Part shown: piece after piece, positions 24,908 to 32,629 of the stretch
Position numbering within the stretch: position 1 is the stretch's first letter
How the letters are laid out: each line of letters begins with the position of its first letter
Assembly: GCA_016710325.1 (NCBI GenBank)
Contig: JADJXK010000002.1
Location: forward strand, 1,798,001 to 1,862,000
Origin: Candidatus Leptofilum proximum
GTDB lineage: Bacteria > Chloroflexota > Anaerolineae > Promineifilales > Promineifilaceae
Length of the DNA: 64,000 nt
Reading direction: 5' to 3'
The notes under the pieces: model-generated
The model's database searches: none
Seen by the model: the letters and a program-made list of their open reading frames with translations, nothing else
Told to the model about the DNA's origin: nothing
Made by a program: the position numbers and the translations under genes

Positions 24908-26194
24908 TTACCGCTCGTCCATCGGCACATAGTCCCGTTTGTCCTCACCCAGGTAAATCTGGCGCGGCCGGGCAATCTTCTGTTCCGGATCTTCCAGCAT
25001 CTCCACCCACTGCGACAGCCAGCCAATCGTGCGCGGAATGGCAAACAGCACCGGGAACATGGCGATGGGGAAGCGCATCGCCTGGTAAATGATGCCCGAG
25101 TAGAAGTCTACGTTTGGATATAAGTTGCGCTGCACAAAGAAGTCATCTTCCAGCGCGATCCGCTCCAGCTCCAGAGCAATGTCCAGCAGCGGGTTTTTGC
25201 CCGTCACCTCAAACACCTCGTCGGCCACCTGCTTAATGATGCGCGCCCGCGGATCGTAGTTCTTATACACGCGGTGACCAAAGCCCATGAGCAGCCGTTC
25301 ACGATTCTTGACGCCCTGGATGAATTCGGGCACGTGTTTCACGTCACCAATATCCACCAACATGCGCAGCACCGCTTCGTTAGCCCCACCATGCAGCGGG
25401 CCGTACAGTGCCGCCGCCGCACCAGCCATCGCCGTGTAGGGGTCGGTATGGCTGGAACCAATCACCCGCATCGTCGCCGTGCCGCAGTTTTGCTCATGGT
25501 CAGCATGCAAAATGAACAGCACGTCCAGGGCACGCTCCAACACCGGATTGGGCTGGTATTTTACTTCCGTCATCCTGTCCAGCATGTTCAAGAAGTTGCC
25601 CGTATAGCTCAGATCGTTATCCGGATAGACGTAGGGCAGCCCGCGGCTGTGCCGGTAAGAAAAGGCGGCTACGGTAGGCAATTTGGCAATCAGGCGGTGA
25701 ATCTGCTTGGTGCGAATCCAAGGGTCAGAAATGTCACGTCCTTCTGGGTAGTAAGTAGACATGGCGGCCAGCGTGGCGATGTACATGCCCATCGGGTGGG
25801 CATCGTGCCGGAAGGCTTTCATGAGCTGGGTGATGTTCTCATGCACAAAGGTGTGGTGCAGAATGACGTACTCCCACTCATCATACTGTTCTTTGGTGGG
25901 CAGTTCGCCATATAAAATCAGGTACGCTGTTTCCAGGTAGTTGGACTTTTCTGCAAGCTGCTCAATGGGGTAGCCACGATACTGCAAAATCCCTTTATCG
26001 CCGTCAATGTAGGTAATGGTGCTCTTGGTCGAAGCGGTATTCTTGAAGGCCGGATCGTAGCTCATCATGCCAAAATCATCTTCATTAACTTTGATCTGGC
26101 GCAGAGCCATCGCGTCGATGGTATCGTGCTGAATGGGAACTTCATAGGTGCGGCCGGTTCGGTTATCGGTAATAGTTAGGGTATCTTTTGACAT
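24908..26194 (-). CDS. gltA: Citrate synthase
   Basis: This 428-residue protein condenses oxaloacetate with acetyl-CoA at the entry of the TCA cycle. The catalytic residues are visible: His in LHADHEQNC, His in GPLHGGANE and Asp in NVDFYSG. It has the N-terminal beta-strand domain of the type II (hexameric, NADH-sensitive class) enzymes (TLTITDNRTGRTYEVPI). GAGGTAC lies 4-10 bases before the ATG at 26194. The gene contains no ACGGCCGT octamer, unlike most of its neighbours. Confidence 0.95.
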   Translation of the reverse strand: MSKDTLTITDNRTGRTYEVPIQHDTIDAMALRQIKVNEDDFGMMSYDPAFKNTASTKSTITYIDGDKGILQYRGYPIEQLAEKSNYLETAYLILYGELPTKEQYDEWEYVILHHTFVHENITQLMKAFRHDAHPMGMYIATLAAMSTYYPEGRDISDPWIRTKQIHRLIAKLPTVAAFSYRHSRGLPYVYPDNDLSYTGNFLNMLDRMTEVKYQPNPVLERALDVLFILHADHEQNCGTATMRVIGSSHTDPYTAMAGAAAALYGPLHGGANEAVLRMLVDIGDVKHVPEFIQGVKNRERLLMGFGHRVYKNYDPRARIIKQVADEVFEVTGKNPLLDIALELERIALEDDFFVQRNLYPNVDFYSGIIYQAMRFPIAMFPVLFAIPRTIGWLSQWVEMLEDPEQKIARPRQIYLGEDKRDYVPMDER

Positions 26195-26457
26195 GAGTAC
26201 CTCCATTCATACTCTGTGGTAAATGGTTGAAATGATTTAGACCGTTGGGGTGGTTGGCCCCAGTTATACTGGTTGGCAGCAGATTGGTTGTGGCCAGTCT
26301 GCTGTGCTGCACAGGTGGCGGCAAAGGCTGTGGTTCTAAAGTGGAAATTCTGTAGAGTAAGCCTGTTGGTAAATAAGTATATCTTTTTTTAGCAAACTCC
26401 ACATAGGCACATGGCCGAAATCGATACCTGTTTCTTATGGTACAACCATCTTCAGGC
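26195..26457. other. Spacer between gltA and the poly(A)/CCA polymerase gene
   Basis: About 260 bp. I find no gene and no clear repeat. It should hold the gltA promoter. AT-rich stretches near 26380-26395 could be part of it, but I cannot assign boxes. Confidence 0.35.
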
Positions 26458-28146
26458 TTATGAGTTGCGATGGGCATGCGCCTGGCGTACGAGGGCCACG
26501 GCCGTTTCCACCGAATCCACTTCCCCCGCTGCCTGGGCTTCTTGAATGAGCCGCAGCAAACGGCCGATTTCCGGGCCAGGCGGGATTTGCAGCAGTTCCA
26601 TGAGGGTACGGCCGTCTACCAATGACGGCGGTGCCACCGTTTCTTCATGACGTTCAAAGTAGTGGTAGCACAACGCCTGCACCACGCGCTGCAGCGCCTG
26701 CCACTGGTCGTCTGGCCCCGTGCCGTTGTAGGTCGCCAGGTGATCGGCCAGGGAGAGCAGGGTGATGTTAATGCCCGCCGCGGCCGTGGCACGGAAGTAG
26801 CGGTACACCGCCCGCCGTGACGGATTTCCGCCGCTGTTGGCCAGGTGCAGCGGCCGCATGTGCCCGGCGACCATTTTCTTCACAAGGGCCACCGCTTCGT
26901 TGCTCAGGCATAGCCGGTGCAGAATCTGCCCGGTTAAATCGGCGCCCACCTGCTCGTGCGCCAAAAAGCGAATCCGTTGACCACCTGCCCCGTCTGGCTC
27001 AATCGATTGGGTCTGGGCCTTGCCCACATCGTGGAACAGGGCACCCAAACGCAGGAGGAGACGGCCGTTTACCCCCCCATCCACCTCTGCCTGCCACATC
27101 GCCTGGATCTGTTCTGCGTAGGGTTCTAAGATTTTTTTAACCGCAAAGAACACGGAGGGCGCAAAGCTTTTACCTTCTTCTCTTTGCGCCCTTTGCGCCC
27201 TTTGCGGTTCAATTGCATCCTCAACCAAGGTGAGCCAGCGCAGCACGGAAAGGGTGTGGGCCAGCACCGGTTCATGGTGCGGCGCGGACTGTTCGACGGT
27301 ACTCAGGGCCATGATGTCGGGCAAAAGTTCGGCCAACAGTCCGAATCGGGCCAGGTCGGCCAGGGCGCGGTGCGGCGCGGCCGCTGCCAGCAGCTTTAGC
27401 AGCTCATCGCGCAGGCGTTCTGTGGCGCTTTCATGCAAGTGGGGGGCCGTGGTGCGTACGGCCGTTTCCGTCTCTGGCGTCAGCGAAAAGCCCAGGCTGT
27501 GCACCAGGCGCACTGCTCGCAGCGCCCGGACCGGGTCGTCGCGCAGGCTGTGCTCGTGAATGGCCCGCACCACGCCAGCCGCCACATCGGCCTGCCCGTG
27601 GTGTGGATCGATGAGCGACGCCGCGGTGGTGGCCGTGGCCGGTAGAGCCATCGCGTTGATTGTCAGGTCGCGGTCGCGCAGGTCAGCCGCCAGGTCCGGG
27701 CCGCGAAAGCGGGCAAAGTCCAGGCTGGTGTGCGCTTCGGGCAGGATGACCCGCCCGGTGTCCCGTTCACGGTCCAGCACGTAGGCGGGCACCCCCAGGG
27801 CATCGGCTACCCGGTACGCCAGCTTGATGGCGTTGCCCGGGACCACAAAATCCAGGTCATGGCTGACGCGCCCCAGCAGGGCATCACGCACGGCCCCGCC
27901 GACCAGGTAAATGGGTTGGGATTGGGTGTGGAATAACGGCCGTAACCGTTCCAACAGCGGTGACAAGGCCAGGGGTTCCCCCGCCGGATCATCTACAAAA
28001 CGCAGGACAAATCGCTCCTTGGGGCGGCTGTGGCGGGCCATACTGGCGGCGGCTTCGGCCGTTTCCCCCACGCCCGTCACCTGCGCACCCACCAGGGCCA
28101 CCCACCGGCCAGCATAGGCGGATAAATCTGGCAAATCACTGTTCAT
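26458..28146 (-). CDS. CCA-adding enzyme / poly(A) polymerase family protein with HD domain
   Basis: This 562-residue class II nucleotidyltransferase has the G[SG] and DxD motifs in YLVGGAVRDALLGRVSHDLD (about 80-99) and the RRD-type region DLRDRDLTINAMA (about 150-162). An HD phosphohydrolase domain follows with ALFHDVGK (about 345). It adds CCA or poly(A) ends to RNA. Residues 308-336 (around QRAQRAQREEGKSFAPS) are encoded by a CGCAAAG/CTTTGCG hairpin repeat (27135-27215) sitting in frame. An extra N-terminal domain of about 60 residues (AGRWVALVGAQVTGVGETAE) precedes the catalytic head. Confidence 0.85.
   Translation of the reverse strand: MNSDLPDLSAYAGRWVALVGAQVTGVGETAEAAASMARHSRPKERFVLRFVDDPAGEPLALSPLLERLRPLFHTQSQPIYLVGGAVRDALLGRVSHDLDFVVPGNAIKLAYRVADALGVPAYVLDRERDTGRVILPEAHTSLDFARFRGPDLAADLRDRDLTINAMALPATATTAASLIDPHHGQADVAAGVVRAIHEHSLRDDPVRALRAVRLVHSLGFSLTPETETAVRTTAPHLHESATERLRDELLKLLAAAAPHRALADLARFGLLAELLPDIMALSTVEQSAPHHEPVLAHTLSVLRWLTLVEDAIEPQRAQRAQREEGKSFAPSVFFAVKKILEPYAEQIQAMWQAEVDGGVNGRLLLRLGALFHDVGKAQTQSIEPDGAGGQRIRFLAHEQVGADLTGQILHRLCLSNEAVALVKKMVAGHMRPLHLANSGGNPSRRAVYRYFRATAAAGINITLLSLADHLATYNGTGPDDQWQALQRVVQALCYHYFERHEETVAPPSLVDGRTLMELLQIPPGPEIGRLLRLIQEAQAAGEVDSVETAVALVRQAHAHRNS
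27135..27215. repeat. Spacer-type hairpin repeat embedded in a coding sequence
   Basis: TTAACCGCAAAGAACACGGA on the left faces TTTGCGCCCTTTGCGGTTCA on the right, the same word type as the intergenic copies at 4593, 38411 and 54637. Its length is compatible with the reading frame and it contains no stop. Confidence 0.8.
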
Positions 28147-28235
28147 TTCAGTAGCACTTCCAAGATTGGGCTATTTTTTGTTTGCTCAATGACAAACAAA
28201 TGAGAAGGAAAATGGCCCAATCTCTAGTTCAATCT
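28147..28235. repeat. Inverted repeat in the hpt/polymerase spacer
   Basis: AGATTGGGC pairs with GCCCAATCT, and TTGTTTG with CAAACAA further in, enclosing an AT-rich loop. It fills the spacer between two minus-strand genes. Confidence 0.6.
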
Positions 28236-28808
28236 TTACAAATTTAGATGGGCAAAAACTTCTGGCTTGAGCACGGCAATAAAGGGAAAATTGCGGTACA
28301 GTTCGTCAAAGTCCAGGCCATAGCCTACCACAAATTCATCGGGAATATCAAAACCAATGTAATCCACCGTTACATCCACCTCGCGGCGCGACGGTTTATT
28401 GAGCAAGGTGCAAATCTTGAGCGAGGCGGGCTGGCGCGCCAGCAAACTTTGGCGCAGGTAGCTCAGCGTGTGGCCGCTGTCGATGATGTCTTCCACAATG
28501 AGCACGTGACGGCCGTTCAAAGGCTGCTTCAAATCCATAATAATCTGCACGGCGCCGCTGCTGGAGGTGCCGCTGCCGTAGCTGGAGATGCCCATGAAGT
28601 CGAGGTGATGCGGCCGTTTTAACGCCCGGCTCAAATCAGATAAAAAGACATAGCCGCCCTTCAGCACGCAGATGAGCAGCAAATCATCTTTGTCGGCATA
28701 ATCGGCATCAATAGCCGCGGCCAGGCTGACGATCCGCTCTTGAATTTGCGGTCCATCAATGAGAATGCGGTCAATATCCTGGTACAAATCCTGGTTTTTC
28801 TGGCTCAT
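28236..28808 (-). CDS. hpt: Hypoxanthine phosphoribosyltransferase
   Basis: A 190-residue type I phosphoribosyltransferase for purine salvage, converting hypoxanthine or guanine plus PRPP to IMP or GMP. The PRPP-binding signature is VLIVEDIIDSGHTLSYL (about residues 100-116), with the flexible-loop region MGISSYGSGT before it and the purine-site region DYIGFDIPDEFVVGYGLD after it. It starts 12 bases downstream of tdk, forming a nucleotide-salvage operon. Confidence 0.92.
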   Translation of the reverse strand: MSQKNQDLYQDIDRILIDGPQIQERIVSLAAAIDADYADKDDLLLICVLKGGYVFLSDLSRALKRPHHLDFMGISSYGSGTSSSGAVQIIMDLKQPLNGRHVLIVEDIIDSGHTLSYLRQSLLARQPASLKICTLLNKPSRREVDVTVDYIGFDIPDEFVVGYGLDFDELYRNFPFIAVLKPEVFAHLNL

Positions 28809-28820
28809 GAATCCCCCTGT

Positions 28821-29411
28821 TTAGTGATGGCCGTTGCGGGCAGGTAAGACCTGGTGGCAGTCGCGGCAGCGCGCTTCGTACACTTCGGCGGCGCCAACCA
28901 GCACCACCGGATCGTCGTAGGCGGCGGGCTGGCCGTCGATGAGGCGCTGGGTGCGGCTGGCTTCCTCGCCGCACACCACGCAGATGGCATGCAGCTTGCT
29001 CACCAGTTCGGCGCGCGCCAGCAGATCGGGCATGGGGCCAAAGGGTACGCCGCGGAAATCCATATCCAGCCCGGCACAGATGACCCGTTTGCCCGCGGCC
29101 ACCAATTGTTCACAGACGTCGATGACGGCCGTATCAAAAAACTGCACCTCGTCAATGGCCACCACCGTGGTGTTTTCGTCCAGCGTCTCCAAAATCCGCA
29201 CCGACGTGGCCACCGGCTGCGCTTCAAAGTCGGCGCCGTTGTGAGACGTTACTCTTTCGGCGTGATAGCGATTGTCAATGACGGGCTTAAACACCTGCAC
29301 CTGCTGGCGGGCAATCTGGGCGCGGCGCAGGCGGCGAATCAATTCCTCTGTTTTGCCGCTAAACATGCTGCCACAAATAATTTCAATGCGACCTTTGGAA
29401 TGTTTGGTCAT
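28821..29411 (-). CDS. tdk: Thymidine kinase (type II)
   Basis: A 196-residue kinase phosphorylating thymidine for salvage. P-loop GSMFSGKTEELIRRL (about residues 13-27), DEVQFFD Walker-B type segment, and the structural zinc pairs CVVCGEE and CRDCHQ. GGAGGAAAC precedes the ATG at 29411. It is the first gene of a tdk-hpt pair. A 13-bp inverted repeat immediately upstream could form a leader hairpin. Confidence 0.93.
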   Translation of the reverse strand: MTKHSKGRIEIICGSMFSGKTEELIRRLRRAQIARQQVQVFKPVIDNRYHAERVTSHNGADFEAQPVATSVRILETLDENTTVVAIDEVQFFDTAVIDVCEQLVAAGKRVICAGLDMDFRGVPFGPMPDLLARAELVSKLHAICVVCGEEASRTQRLIDGQPAAYDDPVVLVGAAEVYEARCRDCHQVLPARNGHH

Positions 29412-29429
29412 GTTTCCTCCTTTACAGTA

Positions 29430-29485
29430 AACCTCCCGCAGGCTCAACAAACAGGCATTGTTCTGGCATAAACCTGCGGGAGGTT
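29430..29485 (-). promoter_or_regulatory. 13-bp inverted repeat in the tdk leader
   Basis: AACCTCCCGCAGG (29430-29442) and CCTGCGGGAGGTT (29473-29485) are perfect complements around a 30-base loop. They end 9 bases upstream of the tdk Shine-Dalgarno (complement of 29415-29420). They could act as an mRNA structure affecting tdk expression or as the 3' end of the upstream operon. Confidence 0.5.
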
Positions 29486-29500
29486 GGTTAACAAAACAAG

Positions 29501-29533
29501 AAAGGGCAGATACGTTTTCGCATCTGCCCTTTT
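29501..29533 (-). terminator. Terminator of the ribosomal protein operon
   Basis: GGGCAGAT and ATCTGCCC pair around TACGTTTTCGC-type loop sequence (29504-29529), with A-rich and T-rich flanks on both sides, so it may work on both strands. It lies about 30 bases after the bL31 gene. Confidence 0.85.
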
Positions 29534-29561
29534 ATTTTGATAATGAGTTACCCGATCGGTT

Positions 29562-30008
29562 CTAGTCGATGAGGCCTTCGGCACGCAGGTAGCGCTTGAT
29601 ATCGATCAGTGCTTTCTGGCCAATGCCGGGCAACGCCAACAGGGCATCTTCACCCTGGTTCAGCAGCTCCAGCACATCACCCACGGTGGTAATGTTGGCA
29701 TCCTGCAGCGCCTTGGTGGCGCGGGTGCCCAGGTCCATGCCATCGACGGTGAGGTTGGTGGGGCGGGTTGTTTCTTTAACTTCTTCTTCCTGCTTGACCA
29801 GCTCTTCGCGGCGCTGCAGACGGCGCATGAATCGGTCTACCTGGCCTTCGGTATCGACCAGGCGCTGGGTGCCGGTGTAGAAGGGATGGGTGCCGGACCA
29901 GATTTCCACGCGGATTTCTGGTTGGGTAGAGCCCACGGTCATCACAACTTCGCCATCAACAACGACTTTGGCGTCGGGGTACCATTTGGGATGTATTTCT
30001 TGTTTCAT
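29562..30008 (-). CDS. rpmE: Ribosomal protein bL31 fused to a helix-hairpin-helix domain
   Basis: The protein has 148 residues, about twice the normal bL31. Residues 1-68 are bL31 (KQEIHPKWYPDAKVVVDGEV, then WSGTHPFYTGTQRLVDTEGQVDRF) of the zinc-free kind, since the CxxC pairs are missing. A charged linker (REELVKQEEEVKETTRP) is followed by about 60 residues that end LLALPGIGQKALIDIKRYL, a helix-hairpin-helix like the one in the RNA polymerase alpha C-terminal domain. The fusion suggests nucleic acid binding by the tail. Third gene of the rplU-rpmA operon. Confidence 0.85.
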   Translation of the reverse strand: MKQEIHPKWYPDAKVVVDGEVVMTVGSTQPEIRVEIWSGTHPFYTGTQRLVDTEGQVDRFMRRLQRREELVKQEEEVKETTRPTNLTVDGMDLGTRATKALQDANITTVGDVLELLNQGEDALLALPGIGQKALIDIKRYLRAEGLID

Positions 30009-30023
30009 TGTCCAACGCCTTCC

Positions 30024-30281
30024 TTAACTCTCGATGGGAGACACGCTGACGTATTTACGGCCGTGTTTCGTTTCGAAAGTTACTTTACCTTCGGCGGTGG
30101 CAAAGATGGTGTAATCCTTACCGATGCCGACATGATTTCCGGGTTTGATTTTGGTGCCGCGCTGGCGAATGATGATATTCCCAGGGATGACGTGTTCCCC
30201 ACCGTAGCGCTTTACACCCAGCCGCTTGGCATTGCTGTCACGGCCGTTTTTGGTTGAACCTGCACCTTTCTTATGTGCCAT
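30024..30281 (-). CDS. rpmA: 50S ribosomal protein bL27
   Basis: An 85-residue protein with the canonical start MAHKKGAGSTKNGRDSNAKR and the core LGVKRYGGEHVIPGNIIIRQ. It sits near the peptidyl-transferase centre of the large subunit. No N-terminal pre-sequence is present, unlike Firmicutes. Lies 13 bases behind rplU. Confidence 0.97.
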   Translation of the reverse strand: MAHKKGAGSTKNGRDSNAKRLGVKRYGGEHVIPGNIIIRQRGTKIKPGNHVGIGKDYTIFATAEGKVTFETKHGRKYVSVSPIES

Positions 30282-30294
30282 GTCACTCGCTCCT

Positions 30295-30609
30295 TTAGCC
30301 TGCTACGATCTCGTCAATCCGCAGCCGCGTATAGCTCTGCCGATGTCCCTGACGACGACGATACCGTTTCTTGGGCTTATACTTCCAAACATAGATCTTT
30401 TCACCGCGATACTGTTCCAAAACAGTCGCTTTGACGGAAACACCTGCCACGGTTGGTTGACCAACTGTTACCTCATCGCCATTCGCCAGGAGCAAGACAT
30501 TACCCAGTTCAATCTGCTCACCGACTTCGTAGGGGAGCTTTTCGACGGAGAAGCTGTGCCCCTCTTCGGCGCGGTACTGCCGGCCACCACTTTCAATGAT
30601 TGCGTACAC
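30295..30609 (-). CDS. rplU: 50S ribosomal protein bL21
   Basis: A 104-residue large-subunit protein: YAIIESGGRQYRAEEGHSF at the start, the VLEQYRGEKIYVWKYKPKK block and KRYRRRQGHRQSYTRLRI at the end. The start codon is GTG, with GGAGG 6 bases upstream. The Shine-Dalgarno immediately follows an intrinsic terminator-like hairpin in the leader, implying attenuation of the operon. Confidence 0.96.
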   Translation of the reverse strand: MYAIIESGGRQYRAEEGHSFSVEKLPYEVGEQIELGNVLLLANGDEVTVGQPTVAGVSVKATVLEQYRGEKIYVWKYKPKKRYRRRQGHRQSYTRLRIDEIVAG

Positions 30610-30620
30610 GTTGTACCTCC

Positions 30621-30651
30621 AAAAAAAACCAGCACCTCTAAGGGATGCCGG
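30621..30651 (-). promoter_or_regulatory. Leader attenuator hairpin of the rplU operon
   Basis: On the minus strand CCGGCATC (30651-30644) pairs with GGTGCTGG (30636-30629), two wobble pairs included, and is followed directly by eight T residues (30628-30621) and then GGAGG. This is a terminator placed between promoter and first gene, which fits autogenous control by a ribosomal protein, as known for L21 leaders in other bacteria. Confidence 0.7.
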
Positions 30652-30707
30652 TCTAAAAATTTGTAAGCTGCCTGAGCAGTGGTAGGAAAACCCAGACGCG
30701 AACGAAG

Positions 30708-30736
30708 ATTATAGCCCGCCCCTATTTGGTTGTCAA
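30708..30736 (-). promoter_or_regulatory. Perfect consensus sigma-70 promoter of the rplU operon
   Basis: On the minus strand TTGACA (30736-30731), exactly 17 bp, TATAAT (30713-30708). Predicted transcription start is near 30701, giving a leader of about 90 bases. The -35 box lies in the T-rich tail of the preceding hairpin terminator. Confidence 0.9.
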
Positions 30737-30739
30737 AAC

Positions 30740-30771
30740 AAAAACGGCCGTTCCCAGTGAACGGCCGTTTC
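30740..30771 (-). terminator. Terminator made from two ACGGCCGT palindromes
   Basis: AAACGGCCGTTC (30742-30753), loop CCAGT, GAACGGCCGTTT (30759-30770): a perfect 12-bp stem. On the minus strand the stem is followed by TTGTTTTG. It closes the small gene at 30800-31009 and directly abuts the rplU promoter. Confidence 0.75.
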
Positions 30772-30799
30772 TGCCAGACAACTTCTTCGTGCTTATAAA

Positions 30800-31009
30800 T
30801 TAGACGAGTTTGTTCAGCAGCAAGGTTAACCGGAATTTGTGCTGCCCGCTGGCGGTAGGCAAGGCCAACGGCCACGACTCCGGCAGCCGATCCGGCTCCG
30901 GGGCTACCAGGGGCTGGTTCACGCCCAATACGGTGTACTCCTGCGGTTTTGGCTGCGGCGACTGACGGATGCTTTTCTGCCCGTAAAATGCGGCTAGCGG
31001 TTTACTCAT
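30800..31009 (-). CDS. MSK-type mini-protein 1, unknown function
   Basis: A 69-residue protein with three parts: a short N-terminus MSKPLAAFYGQK, a Pro/Gln-rich middle with LGVN, and a hydrophobic/basic end RLTLLLNKLV. A paralogue at 38040-38240 keeps all three (MSKSPAALHWPKK, LGVN, TLSFFLSKFL) with an otherwise different middle. There is no classical signal peptide or Cys. The pattern (conserved ends, variable middle) recalls precursor peptides or targeting-tag proteins. Followed by a hairpin terminator; it is the last gene of the secreted-protein block. Confidence 0.6.
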   Translation of the reverse strand: MSKPLAAFYGQKSIRQSPQPKPQEYTVLGVNQPLVAPEPDRLPESWPLALPTASGQHKFRLTLLLNKLV

Positions 31010-31146
31010 GATTCGATTCTCCTAAAAGCGTTTGGGTTCGGTGAAGAAGTCAGTGATGAATGAATCTGTTTTGTATTGTCAGGCCATTGACTGGTAAAAA
31101 AGTCCCTATTTTGTCTAGTTTAGTCCCAACTTGTGCCGCAAACTGT

Positions 31147-32619
31147 TTAACGGGTAACAAGCGGCAGGTAAACTTCTTGCAACGGCTGTAAGCTGCCTTC
31201 ATCAAAGCCTATGTCAAAACCGTTGTCACGCGGCCGTATTTCCCCATCATAGTCAACCAGCAGCCCGGTATCGCTGCCCGCGTCAATCGCGGCTGAGTCA
31301 TGGCGCAGGTGGTAGTTGGCCGCCGCTGGATTGACAAACCGGGGATTGCCCGCGGCGTTGTGCGCCCCGCCAGACGCCGCGCCCTGAATGTCGGTGCCGT
31401 TGCCAAAAAAGAGGTTGTAATCCTGGGTGGTGCTGCCGTTGAGGTTGTTGAGGCCCACGGTGTGGCTGGCCACGATGGTGTTGGTGATGAGCAGATCAGC
31501 GTTGCTGATGTGAATACCCGTTCCCATGCCGCCGGTTGTGCCAACGGCCGTTACATAATTCAGCGTAACGGATGAGGTAGTGTTGAGAAAAAGCTGATCG
31601 CCCGCTGTCGCCGCTGTGTTTTCGGCAAACAGGCTGTTTTCCAGCAGCCCGTTGAGCGCATTGTGGAAAATCGCGCCGCCGCGCCCGCCCTGGTTGCCCA
31701 CAAAGGCCGACTGCTTGACGGTGAGCAGGCTGCCCACATACATGCCTCCACCCTGGTCGGCGCACACGTTGTCGATAAATCGCGAGCTGTACACATTGGC
31801 CTGGCCAAACGCTAACATGCCGCCGCCATCGCCAAATGCGGTGTTGCTGATGACGGACGCATTAACCAGGGTGACGATGCCGCTGGCGTACAGGCCGCCG
31901 CCGTTGGCAAAGAGCGAACGATTGTGCTCAAAGTGGACATCGCGCAGCACGGAGGCGACTGAGACCAGCGCCCCACCGCCCTGCGCCGCCGACGTATTGC
32001 TGATGAAGTGCGTGCCGGTGATCAACGTTCGGCTCTCGGCCAGCAGTCCGCCGCCCATGCTGCCCAGGGAGCGATTGTTCGTGAAACGGCCGTTCACAAT
32101 CCACGATTCCCCGGCCACGTACACGCCGCCCCCGCCCACCGGGCTGGTGTTGCTCAACACCGCCACGTTGGTGAGAGTCAGCGTGCCCAGGCTGCGAATG
32201 CCGCCACCGGTATCGTTGGCGGGCGCGCCATTTTGCACTGTTAGATCGGTGATAGTGAGAGGAACGGCCGTACTCTCCAACACGCGAAAGCCGCTGCCGC
32301 CCGCTACCGCCAGCTGCGCCATGCCCGGCCCTTGAATGGTGACCGCCTCGTTAATAAGCGGCAGGGCGCTGAGGAGCTGGATGGTGCCAACGGCCGTCAT
32401 CTGGATCACGTCTGCCCCGGCAGTGGCATTGGCATTGAGGATTGCCTGGCGCAGCGACCCCGCGCCGCTGTCGTTGAGGTTGTTGACGGTGAAGGTGGCG
32501 GTGGGCAGCGCTGCTGCCGCCTGGACGTGGCCCAGGCTGCGGAGCAGATGACCAACACCCAACAAGGCCAGCAGCAGGGCCAGGGTAACGGCTGCCAAAC
32601 GGGAGAAAGGATCATTCAT
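31147..32619 (-). CDS. Secreted right-handed beta-helix protein with YLPLVTR C-terminus
   Basis: This 490-residue protein has a signal peptide (about 1-35), then TFTVNNLNDSGAGSLRQAILNAN, the N-cap typical of bacterial polymorphic-outer-membrane-like beta-helices. Many short coils of the GGGxxxxxxxTLTNVxVxxNT type follow, and a choice-of-anchor type end (NPRFVNPAAANYHLRHDSAAIDAG). It ends EVYLPLVTR, a C-terminal motif shared with four other exported proteins here. It probably acts as an adhesin or surface structure. The gene starts 10 bases after the DUF4242 gene; the longer upstream frame overlaps that gene and was rejected. Confidence 0.75.
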   Translation of the reverse strand: MNDPFSRLAAVTLALLLALLGVGHLLRSLGHVQAAAALPTATFTVNNLNDSGAGSLRQAILNANATAGADVIQMTAVGTIQLLSALPLINEAVTIQGPGMAQLAVAGGSGFRVLESTAVPLTITDLTVQNGAPANDTGGGIRSLGTLTLTNVAVLSNTSPVGGGGVYVAGESWIVNGRFTNNRSLGSMGGGLLAESRTLITGTHFISNTSAAQGGGALVSVASVLRDVHFEHNRSLFANGGGLYASGIVTLVNASVISNTAFGDGGGMLAFGQANVYSSRFIDNVCADQGGGMYVGSLLTVKQSAFVGNQGGRGGAIFHNALNGLLENSLFAENTAATAGDQLFLNTTSSVTLNYVTAVGTTGGMGTGIHISNADLLITNTIVASHTVGLNNLNGSTTQDYNLFFGNGTDIQGAASGGAHNAAGNPRFVNPAAANYHLRHDSAAIDAGSDTGLLVDYDGEIRPRDNGFDIGFDEGSLQPLQEVYLPLVTR

Positions 32620-32629
32620 TAGCTTGCCT

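Noticed and set aside
26163..26477. 104-codon minus-strand frame spanning the gltA upstream region
   Set aside because: It overlaps both flanking genes, has no Shine-Dalgarno and low-quality sequence.
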